From NCBI RefSeq assembly GCF_004104015.1, contig NZ_RYFV01000016.1:1-64000 (forward strand): a stretch of 64,000 nucleotides of DNA. The letters run 5' to 3'. Of this stretch, positions 16,858 through 25,402 are shown piece after piece. Source of the DNA: Actinomyces oricola. Lineage in GTDB: Bacteria > Actinomycetota > Actinomycetes > Actinomycetales > Actinomycetaceae. Numbering within the stretch: position 1 is the first letter of the stretch; each line of letters opens with the position of its first letter. Below the pieces are notes generated by a model, which was not told the origin of the DNA, searched no databases, and saw only the letters and a program-made list of their open reading frames with translations. Made by a program: the position numbers and the translations under genes.

Positions 16858-19224
16858 CTACTCCTTAATGAGTTCAGCAGTCCCCACGCGCCGGATGCCC
16901 AGGTAGCTCAGCGCCGTCGCCGCCGAGGCCAGGGCGATAATCCCCAGGGCGATGAGGCCGGCGCCTTTCAGGTCGAGCGGCAGATCCACCAGGACAACCC
17001 CGAGCGCGCCGACCACGAGGCCGAGCAGCCGGTTGAGGGTCAAGGCGTCGATGAGGGCGCCGAGCGCCGCGCCCGCCGCGACCATGGGCAGGTGCTCCCA
17101 CTGCATCTGGCTCACCAGCTGACCGGTGGTGTAGCCCAGCGCCCGGCACACGCCCATGTCGCGGCGGGCTCGCCGCAGCGACGCCCCGACGACCAGCCCG
17201 ATGACCAGCAGCGTCATGACGACGATGAGCACCGTCAACGCCGCACTGATGACCGGCACTGTGGACATGTAGGCCCCCATCTCAGCCTCAACACTGGAGC
17301 GGTGGTCGGTCACGGCGCTTGCCCGCGCGCCCAGGCGGGCGGACAGATCGTCCACGACCCCGGCGCGATCAACACCGGGGCCGACGTCGGCGGCGATCGT
17401 GGTGTGAGTGAAGCCCGGGTCCAGGCGCTGATAGCCGTCGGTGCGCAGGTAGGCGTCCAGGCCCAGGAACCTGCCGGTCGACGTCAGACCGGTGACCACG
17501 AAGGACGCCGGGCCATTGCCCAGGTCCAGTTCAATGGTGTCGCCGCGGTCAACGCCGAGCCGCTCGGCCACGCGCCAGCTCAGGGCGATCTCATTGGCGT
17601 GGCGCGGCATGCGCCCGGACACCATGGGGTCGGCGGGCACGGCGTCCAGATCCGGTGTCACGGTGAACCCGATCACCATGTCGCCAATAGTGCGCCGGAC
17701 AATGGTGAAGTAATGGGCCTGCTCCACCCCGCCGGTGGCCCGCACCGTGTCCAGGACGTCGTCGCCGGCCCCCTCCGGGGAGAGCTGTACGGCGATGTCC
17801 GTAGTGTAGCCGGCCAGGATCTCCACGGCCCGATGGCGGTCGCCGAAGAGCCCCTGCACCATGCCATGACCCGACACCGCCGCGAAGGCGATGACCGCCA
17901 CCGTCGTCGCCGCCATGAGATGGTGCCGCATGTGCCGCTGCGCGCCCTTGACTCCCAACAGGAGCGGCAGCGGGCCCGCCGCGGTCGCCAGCGGCAGACG
18001 AGTCCGGGTAAAGCTGTGGGTGGGGGCGCCCTGGCGCAGCGCCTCAACCGTGCTGAGGCGGCGCAGCTGCCGCGCCGCCACCGCCGTGACCACGACGACG
18101 AAGCCCACCAGGACCGCCACGGTCAGCAGGCAGTTCACCAGTGAGAAGCTCGGCTCCCACGGCAAGCCGCTCTGAACCCGGAAGGTGCGGGCCAGGGCTC
18201 CCAGCAGGGGATAGGAGGCGGCCACGCCCACCCCGGCGGCCAGCGCCACCGTCACCACCTGAGCGGCGATGAGCGAGGCGAGGATCCCCGTGCCGGTGTG
18301 CCCGGCGGCGCGCAGCATGCCAATGGAGGGCAGGTCCGAGTCGACCGTGCCCCGGACCACGAAGTGGGTGACGATGGCTCCCACGAGCACCACAATGCCG
18401 GCCAGCGAGACCAGGACGGCGACGACAATATTGGTCGAGGTCATGGTGGCCTGCCGCGCCAGGTCCAGGTCCATGACGGCCATGAGCTTGAAGGCGCCGC
18501 CGTCGGCTTCCGAGCGCACCCGCATGGTGGCTTCTTCGGCCGCCTGGGCGCCCGCCGTCGGCGTGATTGAGCGGACCTGGATGATCGTGACCGGTTCGAA
18601 GCCGGGATCGGCGAAGGCTTCGAAGGCGGTGCGCTCCAGGCCGAAGGTGAGCCGACTCAGGCCCGGGGTGCTGCCTTGGCCGTACAGGCCCGACAGGAAG
18701 CCCTGAATGTGGAAGGTGCGCTCTCCCGCGGAAGTGGTGATGGTGATCGGGTCGCCCAGGGCGTAGTCCCCGGAGGCCTGGAAGACGTCGGGCAGCCAGA
18801 TGCCGTCCGGCGGGGCGTCGGTGAGATGGTCGCCGCGAGCGACCGTGCCCATGGTGAAGGGCGCGTCGAGGTCGATGATGGTCAACAGGGTGGAGAACTC
18901 GTCGTCGCCCGTGGGCACGGTTGCCTGGGCGGCGACGGCGGGGATGGTCTCAACGACGGAGACCCGTTGGTCGTTCTCGAGCTCGGCGACGACCGCCTGA
19001 GCCTGGGGTCCGGCGGGGGCCACAGCCGTGAGGCTGGGGGTGTTCCACTCCTGGGTGAGGCGGTCGATATTGCCGGAGTAGTCGGTCATGAGGGCCAGGG
19101 CCGTGTTGAGCAGGGTGGCCGCCAGGAGTGTCAGGATGGCCAGCGTGATGGTCTGGCCGGGACGACGGCGCAGATCGCGCCTCACCAGCACGGCCATGGC
19201 GCCGTGCGCGCGGCGGGGGCTCAC
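16858..19224 (-). CDS. FtsX/MacB-type ABC permease, duplicated domains
   Basis: 788 residues from GTG 19224, which overlaps the ATPase stop (GTGA) and has GGAG eight bases upstream. The open frame continues through the ATPase gene but is a shadow there. A first helix (TITLAILTLLAATLLNTALAL) is followed by an external domain, three helices around residues 270-410, a second external domain and three C-terminal helices, ending YLGIRRVGTAELIKE. The plan matches permeases that work with LolD/MacB-like ATPases. It forms an operon with the ATPase gene and converges on the PadR-linked exporter. A two-component system lies further upstream on the same strand and could control it, but repeats and an XRE gene intervene. 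Confidence 0.86.
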   Translation of the reverse strand: MSPRRAHGAMAVLVRRDLRRRPGQTITLAILTLLAATLLNTALALMTDYSGNIDRLTQEWNTPSLTAVAPAGPQAQAVVAELENDQRVSVVETIPAVAAQATVPTGDDEFSTLLTIIDLDAPFTMGTVARGDHLTDAPPDGIWLPDVFQASGDYALGDPITITTSAGERTFHIQGFLSGLYGQGSTPGLSRLTFGLERTAFEAFADPGFEPVTIIQVRSITPTAGAQAAEEATMRVRSEADGGAFKLMAVMDLDLARQATMTSTNIVVAVLVSLAGIVVLVGAIVTHFVVRGTVDSDLPSIGMLRAAGHTGTGILASLIAAQVVTVALAAGVGVAASYPLLGALARTFRVQSGLPWEPSFSLVNCLLTVAVLVGFVVVVTAVAARQLRRLSTVEALRQGAPTHSFTRTRLPLATAAGPLPLLLGVKGAQRHMRHHLMAATTVAVIAFAAVSGHGMVQGLFGDRHRAVEILAGYTTDIAVQLSPEGAGDDVLDTVRATGGVEQAHYFTIVRRTIGDMVIGFTVTPDLDAVPADPMVSGRMPRHANEIALSWRVAERLGVDRGDTIELDLGNGPASFVVTGLTSTGRFLGLDAYLRTDGYQRLDPGFTHTTIAADVGPGVDRAGVVDDLSARLGARASAVTDHRSSVEAEMGAYMSTVPVISAALTVLIVVMTLLVIGLVVGASLRRARRDMGVCRALGYTTGQLVSQMQWEHLPMVAAGAALGALIDALTLNRLLGLVVGALGVVLVDLPLDLKGAGLIALGIIALASAATALSYLGIRRVGTAELIKE

Positions 19225-20078
19225 CAGCCCATCTCCTCGAGGAAGGCGACGAGGTGCTCCCGCCGCTGGGGATCGCCGTGAGGCAGGCGCGACAGGTCGA
19301 GTTCGCCGGCGATGGCGCCGTCGCGCAGGTACAGGACGCGCGAGCCGTAGGAGGCCGAGCGCAAGTCGTGGGTGACCATGACAATGGTCTGCCCCTGTGC
19401 GTTGAGGTCCGACAACAGGCCCAGGACGGTTTCGGACAGTTCGGAGTTGAGCTGACCGGTCGGTTCGTCGGCGAAGACGACCGTCGGGTTGTTGACCAGG
19501 GCCCGCACCAGGCACACGCGGGCCGCCTCGCCGCCGGAGAGCATCGCCGGGAACTTGCGGCGGTCCCGCTCCTCCAGGCCGACGCGGGCGAAGAGCTCGA
19601 CGGCGCGCTCGCGGGCGGTGCGCCGGTCCTGGGTCAGGCGGGCCACGGACATGACATTGTCCATGGCGTCCAGGGAGTCCAGGAGAAAGGGCTGCTGGAA
19701 CATGAAGCCGCAGTGGATGCGGCGCAGGCGGGCGAGGTCGTTCTCGCTGCGGTCGGTGATGTCCGTGCCGGCCAGGACCACTCGGCCGAGGCTGGGGTGG
19801 TCGAGCCCCGACAGCGTGTTGAGGAGAGTGGATTTGCCGGCGCCCGACGGGCCCATGACGACGGTGAAGGAGCCGGCCGTGATGCGCAGGTCGAGGTTGC
19901 GCAGGACGTGCTGCTGGAGACCGCCGTGGGAGAAGGTCCGCGACAGGCGCTCGGTGATGATGACGGGGTCCGGGGCACCCCCGGTGCCGCCTCGCGGACC
20001 GGGGCCGGCGACCGGGGCGTGCGGGGCCGCGGTGGCGGGGCTGACGGTGTTGCCGGTGTCGCCGGTGCTTGGCGTCAT
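19221..20078 (-). CDS. ABC transporter ATP-binding protein (LolD/MacB type)
   Basis: 285 residues. GGGAG lies five bases before the ATG. A Pro/Gly/Ala-rich N-terminal tail of about 40 residues precedes the ATPase domain. Motifs are Walker A GPSGAGKST (near 77), Q-loop FMFQQPFLLD, the signature LSGGEAAR, Walker B VVFADEPTGQLN and switch His VTHDLR. The protein ends FLEEMGW at the coupled start of the permease. Partner of the permease just downstream; substrate not predictable. Confidence 0.9.
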   Translation of the reverse strand: MTPSTGDTGNTVSPATAAPHAPVAGPGPRGGTGGAPDPVIITERLSRTFSHGGLQQHVLRNLDLRITAGSFTVVMGPSGAGKSTLLNTLSGLDHPSLGRVVLAGTDITDRSENDLARLRRIHCGFMFQQPFLLDSLDAMDNVMSVARLTQDRRTARERAVELFARVGLEERDRRKFPAMLSGGEAARVCLVRALVNNPTVVFADEPTGQLNSELSETVLGLLSDLNAQGQTIVMVTHDLRSASYGSRVLYLRDGAIAGELDLSRLPHGDPQRREHLVAFLEEMGW

Positions 20079-20207
20079 GGTGCTCCCTGTCGGCTGGCGA
20101 ATCTGGACGGGTCACGTCCGACGATATGGCCGCGGTGGCGACGACCCGCTTGCGGAATCCTGACGATTCGTTGACGAAGAGGCGGTGATGCGCCATGGAC
20201 CTCCGGG

Positions 20208-20290
20208 GCGATCCGCTGGCCGCCAGCGGGTCGGAGGCGGCTAGCGGGCCGGACGCGGGCGGCGGGCCATAGCGTCAAGCTCGGCCTCAG
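20208..20290. repeat. 83-bp direct repeat, copy A
   Basis: The segment from GCGATCCGCTGGC to GTCAAGCTCGGCCTCAG recurs at 20778-20860 with the same length and strongly similar sequence; the last 17 bases are identical. The two copies bracket the decayed GNAT stretch. Within each copy a shorter GGAGGCGG-AGCGGG-type motif repeats. Read on the minus strand the end encodes EAELDA(M/V)ARRP in both copies, so they may derive from one coding sequence. Confidence 0.7.
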
Positions 20291-20317
20291 CATTGATGAA
20301 CAGCCGGGCCGGGTGAC

Positions 20318-20413
20318 GATGCCGCGGCGCTGGTGGCCGGGTCTGACGAGCAGATCCTGAACGTAGGCGATCGGGACGTCCTTGTCGACGACCCGGATCA
20401 GTCCGACGAGCTC
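20318..20413 (-). pseudogene. Remnant of a GNAT N-acetyltransferase
   Basis: Thirty-two codons on the minus strand encode GLIRVVDKDVPIAYVQDL followed by LVRPGHQRRGI. That is the beta-strand and acetyl-CoA-binding motif (Q/RxxGxG/A region) of GNAT acetyltransferases. The frame is open on both sides, but flanking residues do not continue the fold: the expected helix after RRGI is replaced by an apparent frameshift, and a 5' part cannot be found. It lies between two direct repeats, so the gene was probably lost through rearrangement. Confidence 0.6.
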
Positions 20414-20704
20414 GGGCTCGGAGCCGCCGGCCGTCGGCTGCTCGCCGTGGGCAGGACAAAGCCCCGCGGTGCCTAACTGGCCGGGGCCAGACAGAGGGCG
20501 GTTGTCCGCGGAGCGGTATACGCAGAATAGCAGGTATGTCCGCGCCTGTTCCCGCGCTCGAGGGTGCACGAACTGGTCGCTCGGATCACGAGCGTCACCG
20601 GCCTGTGCTGACACGCTGACGACCAACAGTTCGACCCCCCGTATCGCGAGCTGGCGCGGTGGGTATCGTGGCGCTCGCGTGTGGCGTTGCACGCTGTCCG
20701 CGTG

Positions 20705-20776
20705 CCGAGTACGACCCTTTGAGTCCGAGTACTCCGGTCTTACCCGGGGTCTTGGGGCTCAAAGGTTCATACTCGG
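20705..20776. repeat. Imperfect 19-bp inverted repeat
   Basis: Arms at 20705-20723 (CCGAGTACGACCCTTTGAG) and 20758-20776 match at 17 of 19 positions in inverted orientation, separated by 34 bp. Read on either strand the arms translate as EY(D/E)PLSP and GLKGSYS. It directly abuts copy B of the 83-bp repeat. It may be the end of a dispersed intergenic element or a degraded mobile sequence. Confidence 0.55.
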
Positions 20777-20777
20777 T

Positions 20778-20860
20778 GCGATCCGCTGGCGGGCGGCAGG
20801 TCGGAGGCGGACAGCGGGTCGGAGGCGGACGGCGGGCCACAGCGTCAAGCTCGGCCTCAG
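20778..20860. repeat. 83-bp direct repeat, copy B
   Basis: Second copy of the segment at 20208-20290, located 79 bp upstream of the XRE regulator gene. Same length, same first 13 and last 17 bases, with changes concentrated in the GC-rich middle. The gap 20079-20939 otherwise holds only the GNAT remnant and the inverted repeat. Confidence 0.7.
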
Positions 20861-20939
20861 TCGAGTGACACCTCAGCAGTAAGACGACGACCCAACGGGC
20901 GGCCATCGAGGAAACCAGGAAACGGAAGGGAAGGCGATC

Positions 20940-21245
20940 ATGAGGACCACACCATTCAGGCAGGCCGAGGCCGAGGCCCTGGCCGCCATGACCCCGGACG
21001 AGCGCGCCCGCTTCAACGCCGCCGAGGCGGAGGAGGAGGCACGGCTCCAGCTCGCCGAGCTCGTATACACAGCCCGCACGCGGGCCGGGCTCACCCAGAC
21101 CGAGTTGGCTGACCGCATGGGCTCCAAGCAGTCGGTCATCTCCTCCATCGAGAACGGAGGTCAGGTCCCTTCAGTGTCAACGCTCTGGCGTATCGCCCAC
21201 GCACTGAACCTGAACCTGACCATCGACATGGCTGCCGCCAGCTGA
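20940..21245 (+). CDS. XRE-family helix-turn-helix protein (antitoxin-like)
   Basis: 101 residues with a GGAAGGGAAGG ribosome binding site. A charged N-terminal helix (about 1-37) precedes a five-helix XRE domain (38-97) with recognition region LTQTELADRMGSKQSVISS. Size and layout resemble HigA/RelB-locus antitoxins and stand-alone small regulators. No toxin gene adjoins it: upstream is decayed repeat DNA and downstream is a histidine kinase on the other strand, so it is either an orphan antitoxin or a simple regulator. Confidence 0.85.
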   Translation: MRTTPFRQAEAEALAAMTPDERARFNAAEAEEEARLQLAELVYTARTRAGLTQTELADRMGSKQSVISSIENGGQVPSVSTLWRIAHALNLNLTIDMAAAS

Positions 21246-21299
21246 CCACGACCTGACACCCCAGTCGCCCACAACGCCCGGCCCCCGCCCCGCCCGGCC

Positions 21300-22583
21300 T
21301 CATCTGCCGGCCAGGGGCAGGGCGATGGTGATGCGCAGGCCCGAGCCCGGGGGCTCGACGTTGGCGGCGCTGATCGCCCCGCCCATGTGCTCCATGAGCC
21401 ACGAGCACGTGAACAGGCCGATCCCCTGGCCGGGCGCGTCGCCCGCCCCGGCGCCGCGGAAGCCCCTGGCGAAGATCGGGCCGAGTTCCTGGTCGCCGAC
21501 CCCCGGCCCGGCGTCGGCGACATCGACCAGCAGCAGGTCCCCATCGACCGCGGCCCGCACCTCAATGGGGGTCCCGGCGTACTTGTAGGAGTTGGTCAGA
21601 ACATTGTCGAAGACCTGCGCCAGCCGGCGCGAATCGGCCGACACGAGGCAGTCGGGCAGGGGCTCGATCCGGGCGCGCCCCTCATAGTCGGCTTCATGGA
21701 TGAGGGCGACCAGCTCGGTCGAACTGATCTCGCCGGGAAGCACCGTCAAGGCGTCCATCTGGTCCTCGTTGGCCCCGAACAGGTCCGCCACCAGCGACTC
21801 CAGCTGACGGGACTTGGCCTCAATGACGTCAAGGCGCGCAGTCGTCGCGGGCGACGACGCCGAAGCGCGCAGCACCTCGGCGGTGGCCGCGATGGAGGCC
21901 ACGGGCGTGCGGATGTCGTGGCCGATCTGGGAGACGAGTTCGCGCTTGGAGGCCTCGGCCTCCTCCTGGCGCCGCCTGGCCCGGGCCAGTTCGGTGCGCA
22001 TGAGGTCGAAGCTCTCCGTCCACGCCCCGAACACATTGGATCGGTCCATTCGCAGGGGCGCCTCCAGATCGCCGCCGGCGACCCTGGTGGCAAAAGTCCG
22101 CAGCCGCTCGAATGGCGCAACGATGCGCCGATGCGTGTGCGCCACGAGCAGTCCCGCGGCCGCGGTGAGGAGCACCAGGGCGCCGGTGGCCCACCGGGCC
22201 ACGGTGCGGTTGGCGGCGGCCTGGCGCGCCACGGCGTCGTCGGCAACGTAGACCGTCGCCACCACCGAGTCGCCGACGATGAGCGGGGCACTGATCCACC
22301 CGCGCCTGGCGGCATCGACCGCGCCGCTTGGCACCGGCCCCGCCTCGCCCACGCCCACCGAGGCGATGACGGCGCCGTCGGGCGCCACCAGGGCCACGGG
22401 CGCGCCAACGGGTTCCAGGTCGGCGGCAGAGGGACTGGGCCAGGCGCCGGCAGCCGCCTCGACGGCGTCATTGAGGACGACGACGTCGGGCCGCGCCGGC
22501 TCGCGCAGCGCAAGATGCCACACGAGGGCGATCCCCAGGCAGGCCACGGCCGCAAGCGCCAGGATCCGCCGCCACAGGCGCAT
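21300..22583 (-). CDS. Sensor histidine kinase
   Basis: 427 residues. The start ATG 22583 overlaps the stop of the response regulator gene (TGATG). A first membrane helix (about 6-26) and a second (about 129-149) flank a short external sensor region; a HAMP-like segment follows (about 150-205). The phospho-acceptor His222 lies in IGHDIRTPVAS, and the ATPase domain has NVLTNSYKYAG (N box), DAGPGV (G1) and GQGIGLF (G2). It is paired with the OmpR-type regulator immediately upstream. The target is unknown; the neighbouring ABC exporter on the same strand is a candidate. Confidence 0.9.
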   Translation of the reverse strand: MRLWRRILALAAVACLGIALVWHLALREPARPDVVVLNDAVEAAAGAWPSPSAADLEPVGAPVALVAPDGAVIASVGVGEAGPVPSGAVDAARRGWISAPLIVGDSVVATVYVADDAVARQAAANRTVARWATGALVLLTAAAGLLVAHTHRRIVAPFERLRTFATRVAGGDLEAPLRMDRSNVFGAWTESFDLMRTELARARRRQEEAEASKRELVSQIGHDIRTPVASIAATAEVLRASASSPATTARLDVIEAKSRQLESLVADLFGANEDQMDALTVLPGEISSTELVALIHEADYEGRARIEPLPDCLVSADSRRLAQVFDNVLTNSYKYAGTPIEVRAAVDGDLLLVDVADAGPGVGDQELGPIFARGFRGAGAGDAPGQGIGLFTCSWLMEHMGGAISAANVEPPGSGLRITIALPLAGR

Positions 22584-23272
22584 CACGCCGGATTCTCCGC
22601 GGCCTCGAAGAGGTAGCCCCGGCCCCATACGGTCCGGATGAGTTCAGGATTATTCGGATCGGCCTCAATGCGTGAACGCAGGCGGCGAATATGCACCGCC
22701 AGCGTTCCATCGGAGGTGAAGGAGTCGCCCCAGGCGGCCTCAATGAGGTCCTGTTTGGTGACCACCGAGCCGCGACGCCGCACGAGGTGGGTCAGCAGCC
22801 GATCCTCGGTGGCGGTCAGATGCACCTCGCGCCCGTCGACCCAGGTGCGCCCGGAGGCGGTATCCACGCGGAGGCGCCCGTCGTCGAAGAGGGTCGGGGC
22901 GGGAGCGGCGCGGTTGCGGTCCAGGGCCCGGCGCACGCGGGCGAGCAGAACCGCCAACGAGAAGGGCTTGGAGACGTAGTCGTCGGCACCGATGGACAAG
23001 GCGAGGATCTGGTCGTCCTCCGATGAGCGCGCCGAAACGACGAGGATGGGGACGGACATGGTGTTGCGCACCGCCCGGCAGAAACCGAATCCGTTCATCC
23101 CCGGCAGGTTGACGTCCAGGACGATGACGCCGACGGGCCCCTGTTCCAGGGCCTCCAGGCCGTCCTCGGCCGTGGTGACATGGCGGCAGCCGAGCCCGAA
23201 GGCTGTCAGGTAGTCGACGATGGCGCCGGCCAGCTCGGCCTCATCCTCGATGAGCAGGACATCGGTGTGCAT
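22583..23272 (-). CDS. OmpR-family response regulator
   Basis: 229 residues from ATG 23272, chosen because GGAGG sits five bases upstream and the protein then begins MHTDVLLIEDEAEL, the standard receiver start. The phospho-acceptor is Asp53 (VIVLDVNLPG), with Thr/Ser in VVSARSS and Lys in YVSKPFSL. The C-terminal winged helix includes LTATEDRLLTHLVRR and ends in VWGRGYLFEAAENPA. First gene of a two-gene operon with the kinase. The proximity of the divergent DHA2 pump gene (229 bp away) is noteworthy, but that pump has its own operator-like repeats. Confidence 0.93.
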   Translation of the reverse strand: MHTDVLLIEDEAELAGAIVDYLTAFGLGCRHVTTAEDGLEALEQGPVGVIVLDVNLPGMNGFGFCRAVRNTMSVPILVVSARSSEDDQILALSIGADDYVSKPFSLAVLLARVRRALDRNRAAPAPTLFDDGRLRVDTASGRTWVDGREVHLTATEDRLLTHLVRRRGSVVTKQDLIEAAWGDSFTSDGTLAVHIRRLRSRIEADPNNPELIRTVWGRGYLFEAAENPA

Positions 23273-23450
23273 GGGGACCTCCCAGACGCATTGTGGCACC
23301 CGCCCGCCCGTGCCCGGTGCGCCTCCCGCACGTGGACCATCCCGGGGCGAGCGCGGGTTCATGCGGTTCCGGCGGGGCATCCGGAGCATCACAGCCCGGT
23401 CGCCTCCTGTTCGTCGAGTGCGCTGCTTGCGCCGGGCGGACTATCAGTGT

Positions 23451-23477
23451 AGAACACTGTTCTGTTCAAATAGAACA
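23451..23477. promoter_or_regulatory. Overlapping palindromes upstream of the DHA2 pump, probable TetR operator
   Basis: AGAACACTGTTCT (23451-23463) is a perfect palindrome, and TGTTC-AAATA-GAACA (23463-23477) is a second inverted repeat. TAGAACA recurs exactly 21 bp apart, two helical turns, so two dimers could bind the same face. The site ends 23 bp before the GTG start of the pump gene. The TetR gene convergent with the pump is the likely ligand-responsive repressor (inference). Confidence 0.65.
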
Positions 23478-23500
23478 ACGATCTACGAAAGGAGGGTGAC

Positions 23501-25201
23501 GTGACTTCCACCCTGACTCGGTCGGCCGCCGTGGGCGCCGACCGCGGCACCACCGAGCCGTCGCTCATCGACCATGAGGCGGGCTTCAGCCCTGCCGGAC
23601 ACGACGGACACGGCGAACACGGCGAGCACGAGGGCCCTGCCGAGCACGAGGGCCCCGCCGGGCTCGCCGATTCCGCCTCCCTGGTGGCCCGCCCGCGCCA
23701 CATGCTCAAGGCCGCTGCCCTGGCCGCCCTGTGCTTGGCCGAGCTGCTCGTCATTATCGACAACACCATTGTCAACGTCGCCATCCCGACCTTCTCCCGC
23801 GAGATGCGGGCCTCGACCACTGAACTCCAGTGGATCGTCGACGCCTACACCCTGGCCTTCGCCTGCCTGCTCCTCCCCGCCGGGCACCTCGGCGATCGCC
23901 TCGGCCGGAGGGTCGTCCTCATGGCGGGCCTGGCCTGCTTCGCGATCGTCAGCGTGGCGACGGCGTTGTGCACCGGGCTGGGGGCGCTCATCGCCTGCCG
24001 CGTGCTCCTCGGGGTGTGCGCCGCACTCATCTACCCGGCCACTTTGTCCCTCATTATGACGACCTTCGCCGGTTCGCCCCGCAAGAGCCTGGCCGTCGGC
24101 CTGTGGGCGGCGACCTCCGGGATCGGCATCGCCATGGGCCCGATTCTCGGCGGCGTGCTCCTGGAGCACTACTCCTGGGAGTCGATCTTCTGGGTCAATG
24201 TGCCCATCGGCCTCATTGCCGCCGGCGCCGTCGGCCTGTTCGTGGCCGAGTCGCGGGCCGGTGACGGAGCTCGCTTCGACTTCCTGGGCGCCGTGCTGTC
24301 CACCGCCGGTGTGGGCGGACTCGTCTGGGGCATTATCGAAGGGCCCCACCGCGGCTGGACATCGGGTGAGGTGGGCATCGCCTTCACCATCGGTGTTGTC
24401 TCGCTCATAGGGCTCGTGGCCTGGGAGCTGCAGTGGCACCACCCCCTCATCGACATCCGCCTCTTCCTGCGCCGCCAGTTCTCCGCCGGCGCGATCGCGA
24501 TCGCCGCGGCCTTCTTCGGGCTGTTCGGCTTCACCTTCCTCATCACCCAGTACTTCCAGGCGATCCGCGGCTACAGCGCGCTGCTGGCCGGGGTGGCCAC
24601 CCTGCCCTTCGCCGTCGTCATGGCGGCCGTCTCCGCACTGGCCCCCGCCCTGGCTCGCCGCTTCGGCGCCGGATGGGTGGTCGGCGCGGGGCTGGCCATT
24701 ATGGGCATCGGATTCTTCCGGGTGGTCGTGCTGACGGCGGAGTCCTCCTACTGGCTCATTATCGTGCCGGCCATGGTGGTCATGGCAGGTGGCCTCGCCC
24801 TCGTGCAGGCCCCCGCCACGAGCGCCATCATGGACGTGGTTCGCGGCGAGCAGGTCGGTGCGGCCTCGGCCATGAACGACACGACGCGCGAGGTCGGCGG
24901 CACCCTCGGGGTCGCCGTCCTGGGCTCGGTGGTGGCCGGGCAGTTCGCCGACTCCATTGACGCCGCCGTCCTCCCCGATGGTCTGCCGGCCGAGGTGCTA
25001 GTGCCGGCCCGCGGCTCGATCACTGCGGCCATGACCATCTCCGACCAGCTTCCCGACCCCCTCGGGGCGGCCCTGCGCGACGCCTCGACGACGGCCTTCA
25101 TGGAGGCCCTCCACCACGCCGTCCTGGTCGTCGTCGCCGTCGCCTGGGTTGGCGCGGTCATCTCAGTTCTCCTCCTCCCCCGTCACCGGCAAGACCGGTG
25201 A
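23501..25201 (+). CDS. DHA2-family multidrug efflux MFS transporter (14 helices)
   Basis: 566 residues from GTG 23501 with AGGAGG upstream. A hydrophilic N-terminal tail of about 65 residues, rich in His, Glu and Gly (GHDGHGEHGEHEGPAEHEGP), precedes the first helix. Motif A GHLGDRLGRR lies near residue 129, and about 14 hydrophobic segments follow, with a DHA2-like helix 5 region GPILGGVLLEHYSWESIFWV. The family exports drugs and cationic dyes by proton antiport. It is flanked upstream by an operator-like repeat and downstream by a convergent TetR gene, the usual plan of a drug-inducible pump. The His-rich tail is unusual. Confidence 0.92.
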   Translation: MTSTLTRSAAVGADRGTTEPSLIDHEAGFSPAGHDGHGEHGEHEGPAEHEGPAGLADSASLVARPRHMLKAAALAALCLAELLVIIDNTIVNVAIPTFSREMRASTTELQWIVDAYTLAFACLLLPAGHLGDRLGRRVVLMAGLACFAIVSVATALCTGLGALIACRVLLGVCAALIYPATLSLIMTTFAGSPRKSLAVGLWAATSGIGIAMGPILGGVLLEHYSWESIFWVNVPIGLIAAGAVGLFVAESRAGDGARFDFLGAVLSTAGVGGLVWGIIEGPHRGWTSGEVGIAFTIGVVSLIGLVAWELQWHHPLIDIRLFLRRQFSAGAIAIAAAFFGLFGFTFLITQYFQAIRGYSALLAGVATLPFAVVMAAVSALAPALARRFGAGWVVGAGLAIMGIGFFRVVVLTAESSYWLIIVPAMVVMAGGLALVQAPATSAIMDVVRGEQVGAASAMNDTTREVGGTLGVAVLGSVVAGQFADSIDAAVLPDGLPAEVLVPARGSITAAMTISDQLPDPLGAALRDASTTAFMEALHHAVLVVVAVAWVGAVISVLLLPRHRQDR

Positions 25202-25208
25202 CGGGGGA
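25176..25208. terminator. Hairpin overlapping the stop codon of the MFS gene
   Basis: Fourteen-bp perfect arms (25176-25189 and 25195-25208) enclose CAAGA. The stop codon at 25199-25201 lies inside the right arm. No T-run. Confidence 0.65.
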
Positions 25209-25282
25209 AGCCGGCACCCCTCCTCGGCCTTGGCGGGCCAGTGGAGGGGCTGCTCACTGACGACCCGGTGCATTCCGGGCCC

Positions 25283-25321
25283 GCCAGGGGGTGCGGCCTC
25301 GTTCTGGGGCCGCACCCCCTG
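25283..25321. terminator. Bidirectional hairpin between the pump and TetR genes
   Basis: Perfect 15-bp arms at 25283-25297 and 25307-25321 around a 9-base loop, in the 200-bp gap between converging genes. Confidence 0.75.
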
Positions 25322-25402
25322 GCCTCATGACCGGGCGGTCCGCGGTGATGGCGTGAGCCCTCCCTCACCGCGCCGGCAGCCCTGGCAGTCGCGCCGCGGT
25401 GC

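Noticed and set aside
20241-20692. Intact GNAT acetyltransferase on the minus strand
   Set aside because: Only about 32 residues match the fold and neighbouring residues do not continue it, so it is listed as a remnant.
20940-21245. Toxin-antitoxin pair with the XRE gene as antitoxin
   Set aside because: No toxin-like gene adjoins it on either side; the upstream GNAT piece is on the other strand and broken.
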